This document shows positions 16,695-25,594 of a stretch of 64,000 bases of DNA, piece by piece. The stretch's first letter is position 1, and each line of letters opens with the position of its first letter. This DNA is from Actinomycetales bacterium (GTDB lineage Bacteria > Actinomycetota > Actinomycetes > Actinomycetales > Cellulomonadaceae). The notes under the pieces are model-generated. The model did not search any database. It was not told where the DNA came from and saw only the letters and a list, made by a program, of their open reading frames with translations. The DNA lies in the NCBI GenBank assembly GCA_020444245.1, contig JAHLLI010000006.1, positions 62,001-126,000 on the forward strand. The letters run 5' to 3'. A program made the position numbers and the translations under genes.

Positions 16695-18410
16695 ATGAAC
16701 CGGCCGTGGTGGGTGGACGCAGTGGTCTACCAGGTGTACCTGCGCTCCTTCTGCGACGCCGACGGCGACGGCGTCGGCGACCTCGCCGGCCTGCGCGCGC
16801 GCTTCTCGCACCTCGTCGAGCTCGGGGTCGACGCGCTGTGGCTGAACCCCTGCTACGCCTCGCCACAGCGCGACCACGGCTACGACATCGCCGACTACTT
16901 CGCCGTCGACCCCCAGTACGGCAGCGTCGACGACATCGCCGCGCTGGTCCAGGACGCTCACGCCGCCGGGCTCCGGGTGCTGATGGACATGGTGGCGAAC
17001 CACTGCTCCGACCAGCACCCCTGGTTCGTCGAGGCGCTGGCCGCGCCCGCGGGCTCGCCCGCTCGCGACAGGTTCCTGTTCCGCGACGGCACGGGGCCCG
17101 ACGGCAAGCTGCCGCCCAACAACTGGGGGAGCGTCTTCGGCGGCCCGGCATGGACCCGGGCGCGCGAGGCGACCGGGGAGCCCGGCCAGTGGTACCTGCA
17201 CTCGTTCGACTCCAGCCAGCCGGACCTGAACTGGCGCAACCCTGAGGTCCGGGAGTACTTCGAGGACGTCCTGCGCTTCTGGTTCGACCTCGGCGTGGAC
17301 GGCTTCCGGATCGACGTGGCCCAGGGCATGGTCGTCGCGAGCGACCTGCCGGACCTGACCGCGGAGCACCGTGGCGTCGCGGGCGGCCACCCGATGTGGG
17401 ACCAGCCCGAGGTGCACGAGATCTACCGCGGCTGGCGCCGGGTCGGCGACTCCTATGGTGAGGAGCGCTACTTCGTCGGTGAGATCTGGGTGCAAGGCGC
17501 GGACCGGCTCCGCTCCTACCTCGCGCCCGACGAGCTGCACCAGGCCTTCCACTTCGACCTGCTGGTCCAGCCGTGGCACGCCGCGCGGATCCGCGAGGCG
17601 ATCGACAACGGCCTGCGCACCTCGCTCGTCTCCGGCCGCCCCACGGCGTGGGCGCTGAACAACCACGACGTCCACCGGGTGGTCACCCGCTACGGCCAGG
17701 AGCAGGACCTCACCCGGCCCGACCCCGACGACCTGCTCGCCGCCGCGCGCCGGACCGGTCCGGTGGACCTCGAGCTCGGCCGCGCACGGGCGCGCGCCGC
17801 GGCGATGCTCCTGCTCGCCCTGCCGGGGTCGGTGTTCGTCTACCAGGGCGAGGAGCTGGGCCTCGCGGAGGACTTCTCCCTGCCGGACCACGCGCGCCAG
17901 GACCCGATCTGGCTGCGCTCGGCCGGGGCCCAGCTGGGCCGCGACGGGTGCCGGGTGCCGTTGCCGTGGGCCGCTGACGCCCCGTCGTTCGGGTTCAGCC
18001 TCCGTCCCGGCTCCGAGCCCTGGTTGCCGATGCCCGCCGACTTCGCCGACGCCGCCGTCGACCGGCAGGAGCAGGACCCCGACTCGTTCCTCACGCTGTA
18101 TCGCACGCTGCTGGGTCTGCGGCGCTCGCTGTTCGACGCCGACGACCCGCTGGAGTGGCTGGTCGGTCCGTCGCCGGACGTCCTGGCGCTGCGCCGGGGC
18201 AGTGGCCTGTGCGTGCTGAACTTCGGCTCCGTGCCGGTGAGCCTGTCCGAGCAGGCGGCCGACGCGGTCGTGGCGCGGTCGCGTCCCGGGGTGGACCCGA
18301 CCATCCCCCAGGACAGCGCCGCGTGGATCGACGCCGATCGGGTGCCGGGCGCGCTCGAGCGGCACCTGTGGACCAGTGCGTCGGTGCAGGGGGCACCGAC
18401 GCGCCTTTGA
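16695..18410 (+). CDS. GH13 alpha-glucosidase (first gene of sugar ABC operon)
   Basis: A 571-residue GH13 enzyme with WWVDAVVYQVYLRSFCDADGDG at the N-terminus, DMVANHCS (residues 98-105), GFRIDVAQGM with nucleophile Asp207, VGEIW with Glu263 and LNNHD with Asp325. It lacks a signal peptide and so acts on imported oligosaccharides. It is related to the solo GH13 at 3706-5397 (same NNWxSxFGGxAWTR and GQWYLH blocks), likely with a different linkage or chain-length preference. The ATG at 16695 is preferred over GTG at 16689 because of its spacing from CGAGG. It heads the operon that ends with LacI. Confidence 0.88.
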   Translation: MNRPWWVDAVVYQVYLRSFCDADGDGVGDLAGLRARFSHLVELGVDALWLNPCYASPQRDHGYDIADYFAVDPQYGSVDDIAALVQDAHAAGLRVLMDMVANHCSDQHPWFVEALAAPAGSPARDRFLFRDGTGPDGKLPPNNWGSVFGGPAWTRAREATGEPGQWYLHSFDSSQPDLNWRNPEVREYFEDVLRFWFDLGVDGFRIDVAQGMVVASDLPDLTAEHRGVAGGHPMWDQPEVHEIYRGWRRVGDSYGEERYFVGEIWVQGADRLRSYLAPDELHQAFHFDLLVQPWHAARIREAIDNGLRTSLVSGRPTAWALNNHDVHRVVTRYGQEQDLTRPDPDDLLAAARRTGPVDLELGRARARAAAMLLLALPGSVFVYQGEELGLAEDFSLPDHARQDPIWLRSAGAQLGRDGCRVPLPWAADAPSFGFSLRPGSEPWLPMPADFADAAVDRQEQDPDSFLTLYRTLLGLRRSLFDADDPLEWLVGPSPDVLALRRGSGLCVLNFGSVPVSLSEQAADAVVARSRPGVDPTIPQDSAAWIDADRVPGALERHLWTSASVQGAPTRL

Positions 18411-18454
18411 CGGGGCCTCGCCGAGGCCCGCCCGCCGAGTACAAGGGAGCAATG

Positions 18455-19762
18455 ATGCACCGCACAACGAGGTGGTCAGCGGCGGCAGCCGCGACCGCGG
18501 CCCTCGCCCTGGCCCTCACCGGATGCTCGTCCGGCGGGTCGAGCACCGACCCGAGCTCCGGCGCGGCCGGTGGTGGCGGCGGAGGTGGTGAGGTCAAGGT
18601 CGAGATCTGGAACTACTGGGACGGCACCAACGCCGACGTCTTCGACCAGATGGTCAAGCAGTACGACGAGCAGACCGACGGCGTGACCCTCACCACGGCG
18701 ACCATCCCCAACGCCGACTTCCTCACCAAGCTGCGCGCCGCCGCGTCGTCGAAGACCCTGCCGACGATCGCGATCGGGGACCTCATCTGGGTTCCCCAGA
18801 TCGCCCAGATCGGCACCCTGGCGGACCTGTCCACGATGCTGCCGTCCGACGTGCTCTCCGACGTCAACCCGGCGCTCGTGAGCTACGGGTCGATCGACGG
18901 CAAGCAGCTCTCGGTGCCCGTCTCGGCCAACAACCTCGCCTACATGTACAACCGCACCCTGTTCACCGAGGCGGGCCTCGACCCGGACAAGCCGCCGACC
19001 ACCTGGGACGAGGTGATGAGCACCGGCAAGACGATCCTGGCCAAGACCGGCAAGCCCGGGTACGAGCTGTTCACCCAGGCCGGTGACAACGGCGAGGGCC
19101 TGACCTGGAACTTCCAGGTCAACCTGTGGCAGGCCGGCGGCGAGTTCCTCAATGCGGACAACAGCGCCGCGGCCTTCAACAACCCCGCGGGCAAGAAGGC
19201 CCTCCAGTACTGGGTCGACCTGATCAAGGCCGGCGTCAGCCCGTACGCCGCCTGGGGCGAGTTCGAGAAGGGGCAGGCAGCCGCCGCCCAGGAGGGCTCG
19301 TGGATGGTCGGCATCTGGGCCTCCGACCCGCCGTTCGACTTCGGCACCGCGAAGGCGCCGGCGCCGGCCGACGGCAAGGCCGCCACGAACCTCGGTGGCG
19401 AGCAGGCGATGGTCTTCAACAACGACGACGCCTCCGCGAAGGCCGCTGCCGACTTCCTGGCCTGGTTCCTCAAGCCGGAGCAGGTCACGTCCTGGTGCGA
19501 GAAGACCGGCATGCTGCCGGTGACGACCACCGTCGCGACCGGCAGCGACTACCTCGGCTGGGTCAAGGACTCCCAGCCGGCGCTGCTGCCGTTCGTCGAG
19601 CAGATGCCCGACGCGCACGCACGACCCAACACCCCGCTGTACCCGCAGATCTCCCTGGCGTTCGCCCAGCAGATCGAGAAGGCCCTCGCCGGCGAGGTCA
19701 GCGTGGACGACGCCCTGGCCAACGCCGAGGAGGCCGTCAACCAGGTGATCGCGCAAGGATGA
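18455..19762 (+). CDS. Sugar ABC transporter substrate-binding lipoprotein
   Basis: A 435-residue extracellular solute-binding protein (family 1, MalE-like). The signal peptide MHRTTRWSAAAAATAALALA ends in the lipobox LTGC, followed by a Gly/Ser linker. The mature domain starts VKVEIWNYWDGTNADVFDQM and contains SANNLAYMYNRTLFTEAGLDPDKPPTTWDE and the C-terminal NTPLYPQISLAFAQQIEKALAGEVS, both characteristic of the family. It should capture alpha-gluco-oligosaccharides given the flanking GH13 enzymes. ATG at 18455 was chosen over 18452 for spacing from AAGGGAG. The downstream permease starts within its stop codon. Confidence 0.9.
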   Translation: MHRTTRWSAAAAATAALALALTGCSSGGSSTDPSSGAAGGGGGGGEVKVEIWNYWDGTNADVFDQMVKQYDEQTDGVTLTTATIPNADFLTKLRAAASSKTLPTIAIGDLIWVPQIAQIGTLADLSTMLPSDVLSDVNPALVSYGSIDGKQLSVPVSANNLAYMYNRTLFTEAGLDPDKPPTTWDEVMSTGKTILAKTGKPGYELFTQAGDNGEGLTWNFQVNLWQAGGEFLNADNSAAAFNNPAGKKALQYWVDLIKAGVSPYAAWGEFEKGQAAAAQEGSWMVGIWASDPPFDFGTAKAPAPADGKAATNLGGEQAMVFNNDDASAKAAADFLAWFLKPEQVTSWCEKTGMLPVTTTVATGSDYLGWVKDSQPALLPFVEQMPDAHARPNTPLYPQISLAFAQQIEKALAGEVSVDDALANAEEAVNQVIAQG

Positions 19763-20739
19763 GGCTCATGCCCTCGGCCGAACCGCGGCCCGCCGCGACC
19801 GCTGCGACCCGCCCCGCGCCCGTGACCCGGGCGCGGGGCCGGGCCCCGCGCCTGCGCGGCGACCGGTACGACCGCAGCGAGGTGCTGACCGCCGCGCTGT
19901 TCGTGCTGCCGGCCGTGACCGTCCTGGGCATCTTCGTCCTGTACCCGATCCTGTCCGCGGCACGCACGAGCCTGACGTCGTGGAACGGGTACTCGCCGAC
20001 CAAGGAGTTCGTGGGGCTGGCGAACTACACCGCGCTGCTGCACGACCCCGCGCTGTGGAACTCCCTCGGGGTGACCGTCCTGTACGCGGCCGGGGTGAGC
20101 GTGCTGGGCGTGGTGAGCGGTCTGGCCGTCGCGCTCCTGCTCGACTCGCCGATCCGGGCTCGCGGCCTGTACCGGGGCGTGTACTTCCTGCCGGCGGTGA
20201 CCTCCTCGGTGGCGGCGGCGATCGTGTGGCGCTACCTGTTCGACCCGGCCGGCTGGGTCAACACGGCCCTGGGCTCGGTGGGGGTGGACGGGCCCGACTG
20301 GCTGGGCAACCGCTGGCTGGCGCTCACGCTGCTCACCGGGCTGACGGTGTGGAAGAACCTCGGCTTCAACGTGGTGCTCTACCTCACCGGCCTCCAGGCG
20401 TTGCCGACCTCGGTGTTCGAGGCCGCCCAGCTGGACGGGGCGAACCTGTGGCAGCGGATCCGGCGGATCACCGTGCCGCTGCTGCGGCCGATCACCTTCT
20501 TCGTCGTGATCCAGGCGCTGATCACCACGTTCCAGGCCTTCGACCTGGTCTACGTGCTCACCGGCGGCGGACCGCGGGGCGGCACCGAGGTGCTGGGGAT
20601 GTTCATGTACCGGGAGGCGTTCCGGCTCGGCGACTTCGGGTACGGCACCGCGATCGCCTTCGCGACCCTGTTCCTGGTGCTGGCCGTGTCGCTGGTCCAG
20701 TGGCGGGTCAGCGGATCGGGGAGGTCGAGCCTGCGATGA
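19759..20739 (+). CDS. Sugar ABC transporter permease (MalF-type)
   Basis: 326 residues with a long positively charged N-terminus and six membrane helices beginning at LTAALFVLPAVTVLGIFVLYP. The EAA loop reads EAAQLDGANLWQRIRRITVPLL, the site that docks on the ATPase. FVGLANYTALLHDPALWNSL is typical of MalF-like subunits. ATG overlaps the binding-protein stop (ATGA). No ATP-binding gene lies in the operon, so a shared MsiK-type ATPase encoded elsewhere is expected. Confidence 0.9.
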   Translation: MRLMPSAEPRPAATAATRPAPVTRARGRAPRLRGDRYDRSEVLTAALFVLPAVTVLGIFVLYPILSAARTSLTSWNGYSPTKEFVGLANYTALLHDPALWNSLGVTVLYAAGVSVLGVVSGLAVALLLDSPIRARGLYRGVYFLPAVTSSVAAAIVWRYLFDPAGWVNTALGSVGVDGPDWLGNRWLALTLLTGLTVWKNLGFNVVLYLTGLQALPTSVFEAAQLDGANLWQRIRRITVPLLRPITFFVVIQALITTFQAFDLVYVLTGGGPRGGTEVLGMFMYREAFRLGDFGYGTAIAFATLFLVLAVSLVQWRVSGSGRSSLR

Positions 20740-21554
20740 ACCGTCGCGCAGCCACGTTCGGCCGCCACGCCGTGCTCCTGGTCGGGGCTGTCGCGGTGGT
20801 GGTGCCGTTCCTGTGGATGTTCACCACGTCGCTGCAGACGAGGGCCGAGACCTACACCTCGACCAGCGTGCTGCCGACGTCCTGGCACTGGGAGAACTAC
20901 GCGCACGCCTGGGCCGCCGCGCCGTTCGGGCGCTACTACCTCAACAGCGTCGTGATGGCGCTGGGCATCGTCGCCGGGCACCTGGTGCTCGACGCCCTGG
21001 CCGCCTACGCGTTCGCCCGCCTGCGCTTCCCGCTGCGTGACCAGCTGTTCGTGGTGCTGCTCGCGATGCTGCTGGTGCCGACGTTCGTCACGGTCATCCC
21101 CGCGTACTCCCTGGTGGCGGGCTTCGGGTGGATCGACACGTACGCCGGGCTGATCGTGCCGAGGCTGGCCGACGTGTTCGGCATCATCCTGCTGCGGCAG
21201 TACTTCGCCGGGATCCCGCAGGAGCTCGACGACGCCGCCCGCATCGACGGGTGCTCGCGCGCCGGGACGTTCTTCCGGATCATGGTGCCGCTGTCGATGC
21301 CGGCGTTCGCCACGCTGGCGATCTTCAGCTTCCTGTTCGCCTGGAACGACTTCCTGTGGCCGCTGCTGGTCACGAACTCCGACGAGATGCGCACCGTCCA
21401 GATCGGCCTGGCGTCCTTCGAGGGGCGCTACGGGACCACCTGGAACTACCTGATGGCCGGGACCGTGATGGCCACCGTGCCCGCGATCGCGGTCTTCATG
21501 GTGTTCCAGCGGCTGCTCGTGCGCGGCATCGCGATGACCGGACTGAAGGACTGA
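20736..21554 (+). CDS. Sugar ABC transporter permease (MalG-type)
   Basis: 272 residues with six predicted helices and a MalG-like start (FLWMFTTSLQTRAETY). The EAA-type loop reads DDAARIDGCSRAGTFFRIMVPLS, and the C-terminus is GIAMTGLKD. It pairs with the upstream MalF-type permease to form the membrane channel. ATGA overlap with the upstream gene and a single-base gap to the next gene show tight co-translation. Confidence 0.9.
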   Translation: MNRRAATFGRHAVLLVGAVAVVVPFLWMFTTSLQTRAETYTSTSVLPTSWHWENYAHAWAAAPFGRYYLNSVVMALGIVAGHLVLDALAAYAFARLRFPLRDQLFVVLLAMLLVPTFVTVIPAYSLVAGFGWIDTYAGLIVPRLADVFGIILLRQYFAGIPQELDDAARIDGCSRAGTFFRIMVPLSMPAFATLAIFSFLFAWNDFLWPLLVTNSDEMRTVQIGLASFEGRYGTTWNYLMAGTVMATVPAIAVFMVFQRLLVRGIAMTGLKD

Positions 21555-21555
21555 G

Positions 21556-22968
21556 ATGAGCGACGAGCTGCGCACGCCGGACTGGGTCGCCGACGCGGTG
21601 TTCTACCAGATCTTCCCCGAGCGGTTCGCCAACGGGGACCCGTCGCTCGACCCGCCGGACGTCGAGCCGTGGGGCGGCGAGCCGACCCGGGACAACTTCT
21701 TCGGCGGGGACCTCGCCGGGATCGTGGCCCACCTGGACCACCTGACGACGCTCGGGGTGAACGCGTTGTACCTGACCCCGATCTTCGAGGCGGAGACCAA
21801 CCACCGCTACGACGCCGTCGACTACTTCACGGTCGACCACCGGCTCGGCGACCTGGACGCGTTCCGGCGCTTCCTCGCCGCCGCCCACGAGCGCGGCATC
21901 CGGGTGGTGCTCGACGCCGTGCTCAACCACTGCGGGATCGGGCACTGGGCGTTCCGCGACGTGATGGCCCACGAGACCGCGTCGCGCTACGCCGACTGGT
22001 TCACCGTGACGGGCTTCCCCGTGGTGAGCGATCCTGAGCCCAGCTACGCGACCTGCTCGGGGTGCTGGTACCTGCCCAAGTGGCACGTCGACAACCCCGA
22101 GGTGACCCGCCACCACCTCGATGTGGCCCGTTCGTGGATCGCGGAGGGCATCGACGGGTGGCGGCTGGACGTGCCGTACTTCGTCCCCACGGCGTTCTGG
22201 CGCCGGTTCCGGGAGGTGGTCAAGGGCCTCGACGAGGACCTGTACATCGTCGCCGAGGAGTGGCGCGAGCCCGACCAGTGGCTCACCGGCGACACCGCCG
22301 ACGGGACGATGAACTACACCCTGCGCGACCTCGTGCTCGCCTTCACCGCGGACCGGACGACGGACGCGACGGGCCTCGCGGACGGCCTCAACACCCTGTG
22401 GGACCGGCTGCCGCCCGCCGCCCGCCCCGCCATGCTCAACCTCCTCGGCTGCCACGACACCGAGCGCGTCCTGACCCGCCACCGAGGTGACACGGACGCC
22501 ACCGTCCTGGCGTTCGCACTGCTCTTCGCGGCCCACGGCGCCCCGATGCTCTACTACGGCGACGAGGTGGGCATGACCGGGGAGAACGACCCGGGCTGTC
22601 GCGGGACGATGGAGTGGGACCGCGAGCGCTGGGCCGCGGACGTGTACGACGCCGTGCTCGGGCTGTCGGCGGCGCGGCGCGGCTCGGTGGCGCTGCGACG
22701 CGGCGACCAGCGGCTCGTCGCGCTCAGCCCTGACGCGGTCGCCGTCGTCCGAACGGCCGAGGACGAGGTCGCGGTCGTGGTGGTCAACCGCGGCGAGGCC
22801 ACGACCGTCGATCTCGCCGCCGTCGGGGTCGACGCCACCGTGTGGGAGATGCGCTACGGGCGGGGCGCGGCGGTCGCGACGGCGGGTGCCGGTAGCCTTC
22901 GCCTCGGCCCCGGTGGCGTCGCCGTCCTCGTGGCCACCGACGAGCGGGCGGGAGGGCGCAGCCGATGA
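21556..22968 (+). CDS. GH13 cyclomaltodextrinase/neopullulanase-like enzyme
   Basis: A 470-residue GH13 protein distinct from the two alpha-glucosidases. It begins WVADAVFYQIFPERFANGDPS and has PWGGEPTRDNFFGGDLAGI, DAVLNHCG (residues 120-127), GWRLDVPYF with nucleophile Asp205, VAEEW near 232-236 and LLGCHDTER with the third acid. These features match cyclomaltodextrinase/neopullulanase/maltogenic amylase relatives, though without their N-terminal beta domain. The C-terminal domain is also short. It likely trims maltodextrins or branched alpha-glucans after import. It starts one base after the permease stop; LacI overlaps its end. Confidence 0.85.
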   Translation: MSDELRTPDWVADAVFYQIFPERFANGDPSLDPPDVEPWGGEPTRDNFFGGDLAGIVAHLDHLTTLGVNALYLTPIFEAETNHRYDAVDYFTVDHRLGDLDAFRRFLAAAHERGIRVVLDAVLNHCGIGHWAFRDVMAHETASRYADWFTVTGFPVVSDPEPSYATCSGCWYLPKWHVDNPEVTRHHLDVARSWIAEGIDGWRLDVPYFVPTAFWRRFREVVKGLDEDLYIVAEEWREPDQWLTGDTADGTMNYTLRDLVLAFTADRTTDATGLADGLNTLWDRLPPAARPAMLNLLGCHDTERVLTRHRGDTDATVLAFALLFAAHGAPMLYYGDEVGMTGENDPGCRGTMEWDRERWAADVYDAVLGLSAARRGSVALRRGDQRLVALSPDAVAVVRTAEDEVAVVVVNRGEATTVDLAAVGVDATVWEMRYGRGAAVATAGAGSLRLGPGGVAVLVATDERAGGRSR

Positions 22969-24017
22969 AGCAGCGCCGCGTCACCATGCAGGACGTCGCG
23001 GACGCGGCGCACGTGTCCAAGACAGCCGTGTCGTTCGCGTTCAACGACAGCTCGCGGTTGTCCGAGGCGACGTTGCGCCACATCCTCGCCGTCGCCGAGG
23101 AGCTCGGGTACACCCAGAACCCGGCCGGGCGGATGCTGCGCACGCGCAAGACCTCGAGCCTCGGGCTCCTGCTGCCCCAGCAGCTGGACCTCGTGCTGAC
23201 CAACCCGTACTACACGCAGTTCCTCCAGGGCGTGGGTCAGACCTGCCACCGAGAGGGCTACACCCTCCTCCTGGCGCCGCCGCTGCGCGGCTCGATGCTC
23301 AAGGCGATCCCGTACGCCGCGGTCGACGGGTTCATGGTCTCCGGCCTGGAGAGCGACCGCGGGGAGGTCGCCGCGCTGCGCCAGCGCGGCATCCCGTTCG
23401 TCCTGGTCGACAGCGAGCCCGTCGCCGGCGTCCCGTCGGTCGAGATCGACGACACCGAGGGGATCCAGACGCTCGTCGAGCACCTGCTCGACCTCGGCCA
23501 CCGCCGGATCGCCGTGCTGTCCTTCGAGACCGGCGTGGGTGACGACTGGCGGCACTGGCACGGCCCCGTCAAGCGGCGCCTGCTCGGGGTGGAGGCCGCG
23601 CTGGAGCGGCGGGGCCTCGCGCTCGCCGAGCCCGGCGTGCGGGTCGTCCAGGTCCCATGCACGCGGCACGGGGGCGAGATCGGCTTCGAGGAGGTCTGGG
23701 CCGATCCGGAGCAGCGACCCACCGCGATCGTCTGCTTCAGCGACATCATCGCCTTCGGCGTCCTGGACGCGGCCGCCAGGGCCGGGGCGCGGATCCCCGA
23801 GGACCTCTCGGTCACCGGGTTCGACGACCTCGACGAGGCGCACAGCTCGCGCCCGAGCCTGACCACCGTGCGCCAGCCGATCGAGACCAAGGGCCGTCTT
23901 GCCGCGGACTACCTGGTCGAGGCCATCACGTCGGACGCGCGCGACCCAGAGGCCAGGCAGATGCGGCTGCACACCGCGCTGCTGCTGCGCGACTCCACGG
24001 CCCCGCCGCGCGGCTGA
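22965..24017 (+). CDS. LacI-family regulator of the alpha-glucan operon
   Basis: 350 residues. The helix-turn-helix MQDVADAAHVSKTAVSFAFNDSSRLS lies at about residues 8-33, followed by the hinge helix (GYTQNPAGRMLRTRKTSSLG) and a periplasmic-binding-type effector domain ending in the usual TTVRQPIETKGRLAADYLVEAI. It overlaps the preceding GH13 by four bases. It probably represses its own operon through the palindrome TAAACAGTTTA at 16674, with a malto- or isomalto-oligosaccharide as inducer; operator assignment is inference. Confidence 0.88.
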   Translation: MKQRRVTMQDVADAAHVSKTAVSFAFNDSSRLSEATLRHILAVAEELGYTQNPAGRMLRTRKTSSLGLLLPQQLDLVLTNPYYTQFLQGVGQTCHREGYTLLLAPPLRGSMLKAIPYAAVDGFMVSGLESDRGEVAALRQRGIPFVLVDSEPVAGVPSVEIDDTEGIQTLVEHLLDLGHRRIAVLSFETGVGDDWRHWHGPVKRRLLGVEAALERRGLALAEPGVRVVQVPCTRHGGEIGFEEVWADPEQRPTAIVCFSDIIAFGVLDAAARAGARIPEDLSVTGFDDLDEAHSSRPSLTTVRQPIETKGRLAADYLVEAITSDARDPEARQMRLHTALLLRDSTAPPRG

Positions 24018-24111
24018 CCTCCTCGGGTGGCCGCGCAGGTCGACAGCACTTCGCCCGCCGGGGCCGCGGACGGTGCGGCGCGTCGGTGATCCGTCGGTAC
24101 GGTGGGGGCTC

Positions 24112-24960
24112 GTGACATCCCAGCATCGTGCCGTGGCGGCGCCCCGCGCCGTGTTCCTGGACATCGACGGCACGTACGCCCACCGCACGGTCGTGCCCGA
24201 CGCCCACGTCGCCGCGGTGCGCGCCGCGCGGGCGGCGGGTAACCCGGTCCTGCTGTGCACCGGGCGGCCCCGGGCGATGGTGCCGGAGCGGATCATGGCT
24301 GCCGGGTTCGACGGCTTCATCGGGGGAGCCGGCGCCTACGTCGAGGTCGGTGGGCAGGTGCTCGCCGACGTCCGGTTCCCGGCCGAGGTCGCGGCGCGCG
24401 CGGTCGAGGTCCTCGCCGCCCACGACGTCGCCTTCATCCTGGAGGCCCCGGATGCGCTGTACGGCCCGCTCGACGTGGCCCGGCGGCTTGCCGAGCGCTT
24501 CGCCAAGCGCTTCCCGGACCTGCCCGCCCAGGGGCCACGCGACATCCTCGACCCGCTTCGGATGGCCGCCGACCTGTCCGGCGCGTCGTTCGGCAAGATC
24601 ACCTGCTTCGACTCGGCAGTGCCGATCCCGGCGCTCGCGGAGGAGATCGGCCCCGAGGTCGCCGCGCTCCCGTCGTCGATCCCGGGGATGGGTGACTCCG
24701 CGGGGGAGATCCACCTGGTCGGGCTGCACAAGGCCGTGGGCATGCGGATGGCCGCGGCGCACCTCGGCGTGCCGATGGACCGGGTCGTCGCGGTCGGGGA
24801 CGGTCTGAACGACGTGGAGATGCTGGCTGCCGCGGGCACCGGGGTCGCCGTGGCGGGCGCCGATCCCCAGCTGTTGGCGGTCGCCGACCGGATCGCGCCG
24901 GGGCCCGACAGCGGCGGGCTGGCGGTGCTGTTCGCCGAGCTCGGCCTGGGCCAGCGGTAG
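24112..24960 (+). CDS. HAD-superfamily Cof-type phosphatase
   Basis: 282 residues. The nucleophile motif is FLDIDGTY (DxD), followed by LCTGRPRAM (motif II), a type IIB cap, K244-type lysine in the region around HLVGLHKAVGMRM, and VGDGLNDVEML (motif IV). This is a Cof/YidA-type sugar-phosphate or nucleotide phosphatase of the cytoplasm; the substrate cannot be predicted. A TACGGT box lies eight bases before the GTG, so it is probably leaderless. It points toward the convergent HPr gene. Confidence 0.85.
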   Translation: MTSQHRAVAAPRAVFLDIDGTYAHRTVVPDAHVAAVRAARAAGNPVLLCTGRPRAMVPERIMAAGFDGFIGGAGAYVEVGGQVLADVRFPAEVAARAVEVLAAHDVAFILEAPDALYGPLDVARRLAERFAKRFPDLPAQGPRDILDPLRMAADLSGASFGKITCFDSAVPIPALAEEIGPEVAALPSSIPGMGDSAGEIHLVGLHKAVGMRMAAAHLGVPMDRVVAVGDGLNDVEMLAAAGTGVAVAGADPQLLAVADRIAPGPDSGGLAVLFAELGLGQR

Positions 24961-25006
24961 ACCGACCGCGGCCCCCGCACCCCTGCCGAGGCGGGCCGGC
25001 CCGACG

Positions 25007-25273
25007 TCAGCCGTCGAGGTCGGTCGCGAGCAGCCCCGCAAGCTCGTCGAGCGAGTCCCCGGCCGACTCGTCGGGCGAGGAGAGCACCACCTCGTCGCCC
25101 TGGTTCACCCCGAGCGCCATGACGGACAGGATGCTCGTGGCGTCGACCTGGTCGGCGCCGGGTCGGCCGATCAGCACCCGCACGCCGGACTGCGTCGCGG
25201 CCTTGGTGAAGACCGAGGCGGGCCGGGCGTGCAACCCTGAGGCCGATCCCACGGTCACGGTCCTGTGCAGCAT
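25007..25273 (-). CDS. ptsH: PTS phosphocarrier protein HPr
   Basis: 88 residues, the normal HPr length. GLHARPAS at residues 14-21 holds the His phosphorylated by enzyme I, and TSILSVMALGV contains the Ser corresponding to the regulatory Ser46 site. It passes phosphate from PEP/enzyme I to EIIA. The ATG has AGAAGG at good spacing. Its 5' leader contains a LicT-type antiterminator site and a terminator (see 25305-25376), so expression appears tied to beta-glucoside availability. No enzyme I gene is in the window. Confidence 0.93.
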   Translation of the reverse strand: MLHRTVTVGSASGLHARPASVFTKAATQSGVRVLIGRPGADQVDATSILSVMALGVNQGDEVVLSSPDESAGDSLDELAGLLATDLDG

Positions 25274-25304
25274 TCGTCGCCTTCTCCCTGGCAGGTGCGG
25301 GAAC

Positions 25305-25351
25305 AAAAAAAGACCCGGGAAACGTCGCTCTCGCGAGTTCCACCAGGTCTT
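25305..25351 (-). terminator. Leader terminator upstream of ptsH
   Basis: On the minus strand a G/C-rich arm GGGTC is followed by seven T (A-run at 25305-25311). Its partner, AAGACC near 25346-25351, is also the 3' end of the RAT site. Formation of the two structures is therefore mutually exclusive. Confidence 0.7.
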
Positions 25352-25376
25352 GCCCGACGGGTGTCGGTCACAATCC
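25346..25376 (-). promoter_or_regulatory. LicT/BglG ribonucleic antiterminator (RAT) site of ptsH
   Basis: The minus strand reads GGATTGTGACC at the 5' end and CGGGCAAGACC at the 3' end, matching the sequence and symmetry of LicT/SacY RAT elements. It overlaps the terminator before ptsH. Binding of the antiterminator should let transcription read into ptsH. Confidence 0.75.
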
Positions 25377-25385
25377 GCGGTGCCA

Positions 25386-25415
25386 GGTATACGGCGCGGC
25401 AAAGCGGCGCGTCAA
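25386..25415 (-). promoter_or_regulatory. ptsH promoter
   Basis: On the minus strand TTGACG (complement at 25410-25415) and TATACC (complement at 25386-25391) are separated by 18 bases. Transcription would start just before the RAT site. Confidence 0.55.
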
Positions 25416-25499
25416 GCGGCGCTCGGGCGGCTCGGCGCCGGGAGTCGGGACTCCGGCTCCTCGGTGACCAGCGCCGACGAACGGCTGGGACCTGGGTCC

Positions 25500-25529
25500 T
25501 TGACGCCGATGTGACCGGATCGCTACCGT
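25500..25529 (+). promoter_or_regulatory. Promoter of the beta-glucoside PTS operon
   Basis: TTGACG (25500-25505) and TACCGT (25524-25529) are separated by 18 bases. The expected start near 25536 lies about 30 bases before the RAT site. The remainder of the 418-base ptsH-EII gap holds only the paired leader elements. Confidence 0.55.
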
Positions 25530-25566
25530 CTGTCGCGGACGTCCCAGGTGGCGTCCCCGAAGTCTG

Positions 25567-25594
25567 GGATTGTTACTGCGCGGCAGGCAAAACC
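25567..25594 (+). promoter_or_regulatory. LicT/BglG RAT site of the beta-glucoside operon
   Basis: GGATTGTTACTGCGCGGCAG followed by GCAAAACC is an almost textbook RAT sequence for LicT-type antiterminators. Its last bases form the left arm of the terminator immediately downstream. Confidence 0.88.

Noticed and set aside
18500-18600. GGC/GGT-rich tract as a microsatellite
   Set aside because: It encodes the Gly/Ser linker after the lipobox of the binding protein, as also at 33060; ordinary for such lipoproteins.
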